This document shows, in pieces, positions 27,374-36,298 of a stretch of 64,000 nucleotides of DNA. This stretch comes from Sphingomonas sp. J315 (lineage in GTDB: Bacteria > Pseudomonadota > Alphaproteobacteria > Sphingomonadales > Sphingomonadaceae): contig NZ_CP088296.1 in NCBI RefSeq assembly GCF_024666595.1, positions 1,240,001-1,304,000 on the forward strand. The letters run 5' to 3'. Position numbers and translations under genes: made by a program. Under the pieces are notes generated by a model that saw nothing but the letters and a program-made list of their open reading frames with translations, did no database searches and had not been told where the DNA came from. How positions within the stretch are numbered: position 1 is the stretch's first letter; every line of letters begins with the position of its first letter.

Positions 27374-28165
27374 ATGAACGAACTGCAGATCGACAGGCAC
27401 GACGGCGGCATCGTCATCGCCACGATCAACCGCCCGGCGCGCATGAATGCGATCGACCGCAACCTGATCGCGTCGTTCGAGGCGCTGTTCGACCGGCTGG
27501 ACGCGGATCGCGAGGCCCGGGTCCTGATCCTGACCGGCGCCGGCCGCGCCTTTTGCGCCGGAGCTGACCTCAAGAGCGATTTCGTGGAAAGCGCAGGACC
27601 CGAAGAGTCGCTGGCTTCGCAGCTTCGCCTCGCCAGGCTGATGGAGCGCATCGCCAATCTGCGCCAGCCGGTGATCGCCGCAGTCAACGGCGCGGCGGCG
27701 GGCGGCGGCTTCGCCTTCACGCTTGCCGCCGATATTCGCATCGCCGGGCGCTCGGCCCATTTTTCCATCGCCAACGCACGGCTGGGTCTCTCGGCTGGCG
27801 AGTGCGGAATTTCCTGGCTGTTGCCGCGCCTGATCGGCCTGTCGCGCGCATTCGAGCTGATGCTGACCGGCCGCAAATTCGAGGCCGAGGAGGCCGAGCG
27901 GATCGGCTATGTCCTGCGGACCGTGGCGGACGATGCGCTGCTCGATACCGCGCTCGAAACGGCCCGCCTGATCGCCGCGAACGCGCCCTTTGGCGTTGCG
28001 ATGACCAAGGACGTCGTCCGCCGCAACCTGGAGACCGCTTCGATGCAGGCCGCTATTGCGCTGGAAGCGCGGACCCAATTGCTGTGCGGCGGTTCGGGCG
28101 ATTTTCGGGAGGCGATCAGCGCCTTTCTCGAGAAACGGCCGCCGGACTTCACGCGGAGCAGCTGA
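27374..28165 (+). CDS. enoyl-CoA hydratase/isomerase (crotonase) family protein
   Basis: 263 residues. Crotonase fold with INRPARMNAID and oxyanion loop GRAFCAGADLKS. Both hydratase glutamates are absent: Ala in the GGGFAFTLAAD helix and Asn-Ala-Arg in SIANARLGL. A Glu appears later in SAGECG. It therefore probably catalyses something other than simple hydration. Start at 27374, eight bases after the SDR stop with GAGGG upstream. Ends six bases from the convergent transporter gene. Confidence 0.85.
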   Translation: MNELQIDRHDGGIVIATINRPARMNAIDRNLIASFEALFDRLDADREARVLILTGAGRAFCAGADLKSDFVESAGPEESLASQLRLARLMERIANLRQPVIAAVNGAAAGGGFAFTLAADIRIAGRSAHFSIANARLGLSAGECGISWLLPRLIGLSRAFELMLTGRKFEAEEAERIGYVLRTVADDALLDTALETARLIAANAPFGVAMTKDVVRRNLETASMQAAIALEARTQLLCGGSGDFREAISAFLEKRPPDFTRSS

Positions 28166-28171
28166 TCGTCC

Positions 28172-29860
28172 TCAGGGGGCGAGCGCGGCGGGAAGCTCGC
28201 CCCGATCAGGCGTGTCGGCCTGCCAACGCACCGACCCGACCGGCCGCTCGAGGAGCCTGGTCATGCGAAGCTGACCATTCTCGCCATAGCGTTCCGCGAT
28301 AACGCTCAGTAGCCCGAGCTCCTCGGCGGTCAGGCGGGTGCGATGGCGAAGATAGTCATGCCAGGTCGGGCAGTGGAATCGCTCGATCCAGCGGCGCGCG
28401 TCAGCAATATCGCGCGCAAGCGACCAGGCGCTGGCCCCGTTGCGGCGACGGATGCGACGGATTTCCAGCATGATGTCATAGAAGCCGCGCGCATCTTCTT
28501 CGGGCACGATATGCACGACCTGGATGGCGATCGGGCCGCTACGCCCGGTTAGCGCGAGGTCGATCTCGGGGTCGGCCGGATCGTATCGTGCGGCGGCAGG
28601 GTTAGGGATATCCTCAGGCGATTTCATCAAGCGCCCGGCAATCGAGAAGGCCATCAACGCGACACCCGATGCGATCATCGCCGCCGTCAGCGACGATTCC
28701 TCCACGACATAGCCCCACACCCAGCTGCCGAGCGCAAAACCTCCCGCCGCCGTCGCCTGAAAGCCTGCGAGCGCCCGTCCCGAGACCCAGCGCGGCGCGC
28801 CCGTCTGAACCGCGACATTCAGCGTGGTCAGCGCCTGCGTCCAGACCGCCCCCAGGAAGATCAGGATCGGCGCCGCTACCCAAAGCGACCCTGCAAAGGC
28901 CAGGGCAATGATCGCCGCCGCCGTCAGGGCAACGCCATTCTCGGTCGGGCTGTGTCCCAGCATGCTGCGCAGCCGCTGCAGGAACACGCCACCGATCACC
29001 GCACCGCCGCCATAGCAGGCAAGCAGCAGGCCAAAGACGAGCGGGCCGCCCTGAAGATGGAGCTTCGAGATCAATGGCAGCAATCCCGCGACCGACGACG
29101 CCCCTGCGCAATAGAGGAAACTGCGCACGATCACCGCGCGCATCGCCCCTGAATGTCCAATATACTGGATCCCCGAGACGATCGCTCCGCCCACGCGCTC
29201 CGGCGGCAGGCGCGGCGTGTCCGGCACGCGCTTCCAGCGCCAGAAGGCGGCGATCATCGGCACATAGAGCAGCACCGATGCCGCGAATGCCGCTGCCGCG
29301 CCGATGGCGGCGACGATCGCGCCGCCCAGCGCCGGCCCGAAGCTGCGCGCGATGTTGAAGCTGATCGCGTTGAGGGCGACCGCGCGCGGCAGATCCTCGG
29401 CCGGCACCTGTTCGGAGACTGCCGACTGCCAGGAGGGCGTGAAAATGGTGTTGAAGATGCCGACCAGAAAACACAGCGCCAGCAACAGCCAGGGCGTGAG
29501 CAGGCCCGATAGGGCCACGCCAAGGAGCAGCAGGTTGGACAAGGCGGCGCCCCCCATCGCAAGGATGGCCACCCTGCGCCGGTCATAGCTGTCGGCGATC
29601 GCGCCCGCCGGCATTGCCAGGAACAGAAAGGGCAGCATCAGCGCGGACTGGACCAGCGCCACCATCTGCGCGCTGTCCGTCAGCAGCGTCATCGCCCAGG
29701 CTGCACCGACGCCGGTGATCAGCAGCGCCAGGTTCGACATCAGGCTGGCGAGCCATATCTCGCGAAAATTGCGATGGACGAGCGGCTGGAAGGTGCCGCT
29801 GTCCTTCCTGGTGCCATCAGCTTCTTCGTTCACCGCTTCGCCGCCATGCTGCGTCCGCAT
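28172..29860 (-). CDS. MFS transporter, MFS_3 type with C-terminal cytoplasmic domain
   Basis: 562 residues from the ATG at 29858-29860; a GTG at 29831-29833 is an alternative start and neither has a good ribosome site. About twelve hydrophobic segments (30-420) include the cytoplasmic loop IADSYDRRR after TM2. After the membrane part a tail of about 130 residues resembles an antibiotic-biosynthesis-monooxygenase-type dimeric barrel (QVVHIVPEEDARGFY, then FHCPTWHDYLRH), which is usual for the MFS_3/transmembrane secretion effector family. It probably exports a pathway metabolite or the substrate. Last gene of the 28172-33758 operon. Confidence 0.86.
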   Translation of the reverse strand: MRTQHGGEAVNEEADGTRKDSGTFQPLVHRNFREIWLASLMSNLALLITGVGAAWAMTLLTDSAQMVALVQSALMLPFLFLAMPAGAIADSYDRRRVAILAMGGAALSNLLLLGVALSGLLTPWLLLALCFLVGIFNTIFTPSWQSAVSEQVPAEDLPRAVALNAISFNIARSFGPALGGAIVAAIGAAAAFAASVLLYVPMIAAFWRWKRVPDTPRLPPERVGGAIVSGIQYIGHSGAMRAVIVRSFLYCAGASSVAGLLPLISKLHLQGGPLVFGLLLACYGGGAVIGGVFLQRLRSMLGHSPTENGVALTAAAIIALAFAGSLWVAAPILIFLGAVWTQALTTLNVAVQTGAPRWVSGRALAGFQATAAGGFALGSWVWGYVVEESSLTAAMIASGVALMAFSIAGRLMKSPEDIPNPAAARYDPADPEIDLALTGRSGPIAIQVVHIVPEEDARGFYDIMLEIRRIRRRNGASAWSLARDIADARRWIERFHCPTWHDYLRHRTRLTAEELGLLSVIAERYGENGQLRMTRLLERPVGSVRWQADTPDRGELPAALAP

Positions 29861-29887
29861 CCGCGGCAAGCTGCGCCCAACGACGCA

Positions 29888-30418
29888 TCATCCAAGAACG
29901 GCCTCGCCGTCACCCAGCAGATCCAGTGTGTGCATGAATCGATGCCCCGCCATCGTCTGTGCGCAGGTCCAGCCCAGTTCGACGATCTCCGCGACCGAAA
30001 ACGCCTCGGCCAATTCGACATAGGTCGCCGGCGTGATCGCATCGGGTTCGGTACACAGACGCACCAGGAACTGGAGCGCGAGACGTTCACGTCGCGAATA
30101 GCTGCCGGCGTCGGGATCGATCAGGCACGCGACGTCGCTTTCGGCGACGTCCGTCTCCTTGCGCGATTGCGAGCAGGGTCCGCATCCGTTGAGCTGGGCG
30201 CTGCGGATGCGAAGCAGCTCGCGTAGCCGGTCATCCAGCAGCGACCGGCGGAACATCGCCTTGTACCCCTCGTCCATCGCGCGCAACGCGGCGGGCGCAC
30301 GCGCCATGACCTGAAGCGGTAGCGTCTGGCTGTACATGCCCGTCGCCTGACCGGCGGCGATCCGCGCGCGGCTCTCGGCATCGATCTCTTCCATCGGCAA
30401 CGGGGCGATCACCGGCAT
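29888..30418 (-). CDS. carboxymuconolactone decarboxylase/AhpD-like protein
   Basis: 176 residues. All-helical CMD fold with the AhpD-type CxxC (Cys79, Cys82 in NGCGPC). AhpD-like peroxidases have CxxCxxxH; here the His position is Arg (CSQSRK), so the redox proton-relay may be altered. Family roles are peroxidase, decarboxylase or gamma-lactone chemistry. It lies four bases after the bicupin gene, in one operon. The exact role is unknown. Confidence 0.82.
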   Translation of the reverse strand: MPVIAPLPMEEIDAESRARIAAGQATGMYSQTLPLQVMARAPAALRAMDEGYKAMFRRSLLDDRLRELLRIRSAQLNGCGPCSQSRKETDVAESDVACLIDPDAGSYSRRERLALQFLVRLCTEPDAITPATYVELAEAFSVAEIVELGWTCAQTMAGHRFMHTLDLLGDGEAVLG

Positions 30419-30422
30419 CGTG

Positions 30423-31321
30423 TCACTCCGTCCATGCAAAGTTGGTGGTACGCAGCTGGCTGTGAAGGCCGGTATCCTGCACGACATAGCTCAGCATCAT
30501 CTTGTCTCCCCGGTTATGGTGCGAATGCACCGCGCCGGGCGGGGTGACGAACAGCGTATCGGGCGCCCAGTCGATGCGCTCGCCATCGACCATCGAATAG
30601 ACGCCCTCGCCCTGGATGCTCAGCGTCAGCGCAACCGAGCTGTGACGATGCGGCCGCTGGTCGCCGCCGGGCTCCAGCGTGTTGAGCGCCGAGAGCAGGG
30701 TCGGCGTCGTGACACGGCGGCTCGCCATCATCGCGGTGAGGAACACGACGGACTTGCCCGCCGCGCGCTGTTCGCTGTTGCGGCCATGGACGTTGTGGAG
30801 ATGCTGTTCGGCGATCTCGCCGGGAAACAGCGTCGGCTCGATCGCGGCGTCGCCCGGCGCGGCCCGCAGATAGGCGAGCTCGGGCTCGTTGGTCACCTGC
30901 AGCAGGATCGCATCCTGCGCTGCCAGATGCTCGACCGGCTCACCGCCGGGCAGGCAGAATGCATCGCCGCGCTTCCACGCAAATTGTTCGGCCCGGCACA
31001 CCGCTCTCCCGCGCCGCGCATGACGTAGAAGACCTCGCCGGTCGAGCAGTGCTGGTGCTGCAGCGTCTCGCCCGCGCGGATCACGACATAACGGGCGAGC
31101 ATGGTCGGCGTGGTCGCGGGCCAGGGGCTGCCCAGCTGCCCGGACAGGTCGCAAGGGATCGAACCCGTCGCCGCATCGGCCGCGAACGCGCGATCGCGCT
31201 CCGCGCGGAACGCCGCGGCCGGCACCTTGGGCACGGGGCGGTCGAAGGCGATTTCGGGCGCATAGAATTCAGCGCGCGCAGCGGCCCTGTCAGGCCGTGC
31301 CATAGACGATATATTCGCCAT
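30423..31321 (-). pseudogene. gentisate 1,2-dioxygenase-like bicupin, single-base frameshift
   Basis: Two cupin domains, about 299 residues once one missing base is restored near 30999-31008. The N-terminal part (from 31321, excellent AAGGAGGAGG site) has HQHCSTGEVFYVMRG and then leaves frame. The C-terminal part continues with VCRAEQFAWKRGD, then HRHSS and PPGAVHSHH, which are metal-binding histidines of the second cupin. Gentisate-type dioxygenases use Fe(II) to cleave a dihydroxy or salicylate-type ring. As read, neither half is a full enzyme. The start overlaps the dehydrogenase stop by 32 bases. Confidence 0.8.
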
Positions 31322-32162
31322 GTTCCTCCTCCTTCGCCGGCAGCAGCGTCACCCCGCCGGAGATCAGTTGTTCGAGTGCATCCAACCCGGCCTGAGCCAG
31401 CGGCCGCCAATAGGCGCGTTCGTCCGCCGGCATCGCATCGATCGCCAGGTCGACATCCTTCACCAATACCCCTCGCACATGATGCGCGCGCTTTGGCACA
31501 TGCAGCCGCGCGATCAGATCGATGGCAAAGCTGCGCCCGGTTCCCACCATCAGCGCCTGGCGCAGCGCCGCGGGCTCGACTCCCACCTTCCGGCCGAGCG
31601 CGAGCGCGTGGAATGCCTGGCCGATATTGACCACGGCCATCAGGTTGTTGACCAGCTTCGCATTCATCGCGGCGCCGACATCCCCCATGCGGATGATCGT
31701 TCCTGCGTAGCTCTCGAGCACCGGCATGGTTCGCGCGATCGCGCCGGCATCGCCCCCCGTCATCACCAGCAATTTGCGCGCGAGCGCGGCATGCCCTGAT
31801 CCCGACACCGGCATATCGAGCAAGGTGGCGCCCCGGGCGGAAACCATTCGCGCCAGCTCGACGCAGGTTTTCGGGTTGATGGTCGAATGGATCGCGACCA
31901 GGCTTCGCTTGCGCAGAGCCGCGATCATGCCGCGATCGATCAGCAGTTCACGCACATCGGCATCACCGGTCACGCACAGGCAGACCAGTTCGCAGGCTGA
32001 CGCCAGCGCCGCAGGATCTGCCGCAACCCCTGCCCCGCGCGCCACGAACCGCTCGATCGCGGACGCACGCCGTGCCCAAAGAGTGACCGGAAAGCCCGCA
32101 TCCACGATCATGCGCGCCATCGGGCCGCCCTGATCGCCCAGACCGATGAATCCGACCCGCAT
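31290..32162 (-). CDS. 3-hydroxyisobutyrate dehydrogenase-like NAD(P)-dependent oxidoreductase
   Basis: 290 residues. N-terminal Rossmann motif GFIGLGDQG, the substrate-binding DMPVSGSG near residue 115-122, and the conserved catalytic Lys in AAMNAKLVNNL (about residue 165), then an all-helical C-terminal domain. The family oxidises beta-hydroxy acids such as 3-hydroxyisobutyrate, tartronate semialdehyde and related compounds. The ATG has its GGGGAG ribosome site inside the end of the thiolase-like gene. Substrate uncertain. Confidence 0.87.
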   Translation of the reverse strand: MRVGFIGLGDQGGPMARMIVDAGFPVTLWARRASAIERFVARGAGVAADPAALASACELVCLCVTGDADVRELLIDRGMIAALRKRSLVAIHSTINPKTCVELARMVSARGATLLDMPVSGSGHAALARKLLVMTGGDAGAIARTMPVLESYAGTIIRMGDVGAAMNAKLVNNLMAVVNIGQAFHALALGRKVGVEPAALRQALMVGTGRSFAIDLIARLHVPKRAHHVRGVLVKDVDLAIDAMPADERAYWRPLAQAGLDALEQLISGGVTLLPAKEEEHGEYIVYGTA

Positions 32163-32165
32163 CGC

Positions 32166-33354
32166 CTACTCCCCGCACCAGCAGCATGCAGCCCGCCAGG
32201 GGGCCACCCGCCGTGCAGTTCACGCTCACCCTGACATCGCCGGGCACTTGCCGCGCACCGCCGCGCTCCCACAACTGGGTACAGGCCTCGTGCAACTGAC
32301 CATAAGCATGCAGGCGCCCGGCCGAGAGCTGACCTCCCCCGGTGTTGATCGGCATCTCACCCTCGATCGCGATCCGCTTGCCGCCTTCGACGAACGCGGC
32401 GGCGTCGGCGTGGTCGCAAATCCCCATCGACCCGAGCCAGGCCAGCGTATGGTAGGTGAAGCCGTCATAGAGCTGCGCCATGTCCAGATCGGCAGGCGTG
32501 AGATCGGTGCGCGACCACATCATCTTCGCTACCGACCGCGTCGCCTGCGTCGCGGGCGTCTCGATCTGCGACCAGCTGTAGCGGCGATGGAGTGCCGACC
32601 CGACCGCCTCGATGCGCAGCACCGGGTTGCGCAGATCGCGCGCAATCTCGCGGCGCGATACGATCAGCGCCACCGCGCCATCGCACGGCACGTCGCAATC
32701 ATAGAGGTGCAGTGGTGTGCATATGAGCGGGGATGCCAGATAGTCGTCGATCGTGATCGGGTCGCGATACACCGCCTTGGGATTGCGCGCCGCGTTGCGC
32801 CGGTTGTTGACCGCGATCCAGCCGACCTGGTCGGGCCGCGCGCCATAATCGTGGATGAACCGCTGAAAATAGAGCGATTGCTGTACCGCCGCCGAGAGCG
32901 CCCAATAGGGCGCCCATTCGGCGAGCTGGCCATGGGCGCGCTCACGCCCCTTGAACAAGGCGTTGGCAAAGGTCCCGCCCTTGCGCGCCGAGGCTTCATA
33001 GACGGTGCGGAATACGAGGACATGGTTGCAAAGCCCCGCCGCGATGGCGCCGATGGCGTTGAATACCGCGCCCAGCTGTCCCGGCGTTTCGCCGCCGCCC
33101 GAATACCAATTGGGTTCGATCCGAAGCGCATCCATCAATGCGGGCACGCCGACCGGCGAAAAGCCCGAAGCATTATTGTCGCCACCGGGATAGCTCGACA
33201 CGCCATCGATGTCGGCGCGCGTCAGCCCCGCATCCTCGATCGCTTCCATGCAGGCGTCGATCGTCAGGCCCAGCGGTGTCTTGCTGGCGCCGCGCGATAC
33301 TTCGGACATGCCGATTCCGGTGATCGCGCATTCCTTTTCGCCGTAACCGCTCAT
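32166..33354 (-). CDS. thiolase-like protein (SCP-x/Ltp2-type, probable aldolase), 3' frameshift
   Basis: About 395 residues if one extra base in the C run 32171-32174 is removed, giving LLVRE and a TAG at 32166-32168. As read, the frame runs on to 31963 and adds about 66 residues that overlap the next gene out of frame. The fold is the thiolase/lipid-transfer type: AITGIGMSE, LTIDACMEAIEDAGL, LYDGFTYHTL, GGGQLSAGRLH. The thiolase nucleophilic Cys region is not evident. It overlaps a DUF35-type OB-fold gene by four bases, like Ltp2 with its DUF35 partner ChsH2, which cleave C-C bonds by retro-aldol reaction in steroid side-chain loss. Confidence 0.82.
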
Positions 33355-33758
33355 GCCGCAGGCCCGAACAGCGGCACATGGAGATCTTCGACCGTCTCGA
33401 ACCGCACCGAGACCGCCATCCCGATCTCGACATCGTCCGGGTCGCAGCCGACGATATTCGCCGGCAACCGCAGACCCGCCTGCTCGTCGAGTTCGACCAG
33501 CGCCAGCACATAGGGCACTGGCAAGTCCGGTACCCAGGCCTTGTAGTTGACGGTGAAGCTATAGACCCGCCCGCGTCCCGACACGGCTTGCGGCGCGACT
33601 GCGCGGCTTTCGCAAGCCGGGCAGAAGCGCGTCGGTGGATGCACATGATAGCCGCAATCGGCGCAACGCGCGATCATCAGCAGCCCATCGCGACCGCCGG
33701 TCCAGAAAGGCCGGTTATCGCCATCGACCGCGGGCAGTGGCCGAACAGGGCCGTTCAT
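33351..33758 (-). CDS. Zn-ribbon OB-fold protein (DUF35)
   Basis: 135 residues. N-terminal helix (DGDNRPFWTGGRDG), a rubredoxin-like zinc ribbon with Cys32, Cys35, Cys46 and Cys49, then an OB-fold (GRGRVYSFTVNYKAW to LFGPAA). DUF35 proteins partner thiolase-like enzymes and help bind acyl-CoA. Its stop overlaps the start of the thiolase-like gene (ATGA), so a complex is likely. First gene of the leftward operon, with a GGGAGAG site. The gap upstream (33759-33925) is the divergent promoter region with the aldo/keto reductase. Confidence 0.88.
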   Translation of the reverse strand: MNGPVRPLPAVDGDNRPFWTGGRDGLLMIARCADCGYHVHPPTRFCPACESRAVAPQAVSGRGRVYSFTVNYKAWVPDLPVPYVLALVELDEQAGLRLPANIVGCDPDDVEIGMAVSVRFETVEDLHVPLFGPAA

Positions 33759-33925
33759 CGCTTTCTCTCTCCCGCGCGCTTCTCGGACTTCTCGCCTCGG
33801 CCGCAGCTAGGACCAAAAGCGGTTCCCCGCCACCGGCGGCCGCGATTCATCGCCTATCTGTTCGCATGGCGGCTCCGCTTGGCTTTGCCGGCATGCGCGC
33901 CCACTCTCCCGATCGGGAGAAGCGG

Positions 33926-34946
33926 ATGCGTTATTCAAGGCTCGGCGACAGCGGGCTGCTGGTTTCAAAGCTCGCCTTCGGGACGATGACCCTCGGCGCC
34001 GCGTGGAAGGGGCCTTTGGCCGCGATCGACGAGCGCGTGTGCGCAACGCTCGTCAATCGCGCGCTCGACCTCGGGACTCAATTTCTTCGACACCGCCGAC
34101 GTCTATCATCGGGGCGAGTCAGAGACGCTGTTCGGACGGGCGCTCGGCAAGCGGCGCGGCGAAGCGGTGATCGCCACCAAGGTCGGCATGAGGATGGATC
34201 AGGGCCTGCAGAATGCCGGTCTCTCCGCCCGGCATATCCATGGATCGATCGATGCCAGCCTGTCGCGCATCGGGACCGACTGGGTCGACGTCTTTATCTG
34301 CCACCGCCCCGATCCGCTGACCCCGCTGCACGAGACGCTCACCGCGCTCGATGCCGTGGTTCGCGCGGGCAAGGCGCGCTATATCGGCTTTTCCAACTGG
34401 CCGGCCTGGCTCGCCGCCAAGGCGATCGCGATGCAACAGGCGAACGGGCTGGCCCGGTTCGTGACCGGGCAGATGTATTATTCACTCATCGCCCGCGACA
34501 TCGAGCAGGAATATGTGCCGCTCGCGCTGGACGCGGGGATCGGGACGATGGTGTGGAGTCCGCTATCGAGCGGGTTCCTCTCCGGCAAATACACGCGCGA
34601 TGATCCCGGGGGACAGAATGGCCGGCTGGCTTCGATGGACCTGCTGCCCTTCGACCGGGAGCAGGGTCACCGCATCGTCGATGCGCTGAAGCAGATCGCC
34701 GATGCGCGTGGGGTTCCGGTTGCTGCGGTCGCGCTTGCCTGGGTGCTGGAGCGGCCCGCCGTCGCAACCGCCATCATCGGTTTCAGTTCTGAAGAACAGT
34801 TCGACGCCAACCTCGCCGCCACCGATCTGGAGCTGACCGCCGCCGAGCGCACCGCGCTCGATACGGTATCGGCGCCGGCAATCCCCTATCCCCAAAACTT
34901 CATCGCGCGGTTCGAGTCCGATGCGCGCGCGCAGGCGATCCTATGA
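33926..34946 (+). pseudogene. aldo/keto reductase, single-base frameshift
   Basis: A 339-residue aldo/keto reductase if one extra base near 34077 is removed. The reading before it (MRYSRLGDSGLLVSKLAFGT) and after it (VIATKVGMRMD onward) are both family-typical. The correction restores GINFFDTADVYHRGESE, which carries the catalytic Asp and Tyr; Lys follows in IATKVG and His in FICHRPDP, completing the tetrad. As read, the product would be truncated and lack activity. The family reduces carbonyls with NADPH. The ATG has GGGAGAAG upstream, and the stop overlaps the next transporter (ATGA). Confidence 0.85.
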
Positions 34947-36298
34947 CTGAAACGCCCAAACGTTTGCCCCGCCATGTGATGCTCGCGCTTGCCGGACCCA
35001 GCATTCCGCTGGCAGCGCTCAGTCTTCCTTTGGTCGTCTATCTCCCTGCTTATTATTCCGGTACGCTCGGGCTGGACCTCGCGATGGTCGGCACGGTGTT
35101 CATGGTCGTCCGCCTGCTCGATATCGGGTTCGATCCGTTTATCGGCGGGGTGATGGACCGAGTGAAGACCCGGTTCGGGCGCTATCGCCCGTGGCTGGCC
35201 ATCGCCGCGCCCATCATCATGCTCTCAATGGGCATGTTGTTCATGGCGCGACCGGGTGTCGGTCCGCTCTACCTCACCGGCTGGTTGCTGATGGCCTATG
35301 CCGGGTGGTCGATCATGACGCTGGCGCAGCTCGCCCTCGCCGCCAATGTCTCGCCAGACTATCATGAACGCTCCCGCATCTATGGCTGGTGGCAGATCGC
35401 CTTCTCGATCGGCATGATCGGTGCGATGCTCATGCCCAAGCTTGTCGGCATAGCCGGCATCACCGGGCAGGCGGCAAGCATGGCGGCGATGGCCTGGCTG
35501 GTGATCGTTCTTGCGCCCGTCATGGTCACCATCACGCTGGCGCTGGTCCGCGAACGTCCCGTGGTGGCCGAACGCCAGGGCGGCGGACTGCGCGACTATT
35601 TCGAGATGATGCGCAACCGCACCGTTCAGCGCCTGCTTGCCTGCGAGGCATTGCTCGGAATTACCGGCGGCGCGACATCGACGCTGGCGCTGTTCTACTT
35701 CACGCGGACCAAGGGGCTGGACGCGGCCGATCTGGGTCTGTTGTTCATCGTTCATGCCATCGCCGGCATGGCCTTGACGCCGCTCTGGTCGCGGATGGCC
35801 ATTGCGATCGGCAAGCATAATGCGCTGGCCGTCGCCGCGCTGGTCTATGCGGCCGGTCAGGCGGCGATCTGGGCGGTACCGGCCGGACAGCTTGTCCTGC
35901 TGCTGCTGGCCCAGGGCATCGTCGGCATCGCCTATGGCGGCTCGTCGTTGCTGCCCCGCGCGATGATCGCCGATGTCAGCGACGAGGAGCGGCTTCGTAC
36001 GCGGCAGGAACGGACCGGATTGCTCTACGCGCTGCTGATCGGGGTCTGGAAGATCGGCCAGGCCGTGTCCGTCGGCCTGATGTTCTGGGCGCTGTCGCTG
36101 TTCGCATTCGACCCCGCGCCCGGCGCCGCCAACGCCGCGTCGGCAATGACGGGCCTGCAGATCCTCTATATCGGCCTGCCGATCCTCTTGTGCTTCGCGG
36201 CTGCATGGGTCGCCTTCCGTTATCCGCTCACCGCGGCCCGTCATGCCGAAATCCGGCTCGAACTGGAGCGTATCGATGCATCACCCCTCAGCGCCTGA
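34943..36298 (+). CDS. MFS transporter, GPH (glycoside-pentoside-hexuronide) type
   Basis: 451 residues with about twelve hydrophobic segments. DIGFDPFIGGVMDRVKTRFGRYRPW (about residues 57-81) is the hallmark loop of MelB-like GPH cation symporters. The family imports sugars or other organic acids with H+ or Na+; in catabolic islands of this type it often serves non-sugar substrates. It overlaps the aldo/keto reductase (ATGA) and the next transporter by 23 bases. Confidence 0.87.
   Translation: MTETPKRLPRHVMLALAGPSIPLAALSLPLVVYLPAYYSGTLGLDLAMVGTVFMVVRLLDIGFDPFIGGVMDRVKTRFGRYRPWLAIAAPIIMLSMGMLFMARPGVGPLYLTGWLLMAYAGWSIMTLAQLALAANVSPDYHERSRIYGWWQIAFSIGMIGAMLMPKLVGIAGITGQAASMAAMAWLVIVLAPVMVTITLALVRERPVVAERQGGGLRDYFEMMRNRTVQRLLACEALLGITGGATSTLALFYFTRTKGLDAADLGLLFIVHAIAGMALTPLWSRMAIAIGKHNALAVAALVYAAGQAAIWAVPAGQLVLLLLAQGIVGIAYGGSSLLPRAMIADVSDEERLRTRQERTGLLYALLIGVWKIGQAVSVGLMFWALSLFAFDPAPGAANAASAMTGLQILYIGLPILLCFAAAWVAFRYPLTAARHAEIRLELERIDASPLSA

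Noticed and set aside
31963..32165. C-terminal extension of the thiolase-like protein
   Set aside because: It overlaps the well-conserved dehydrogenase coding sequence out of frame and is absent from the paralogue at 61997; a one-base indel explains it.
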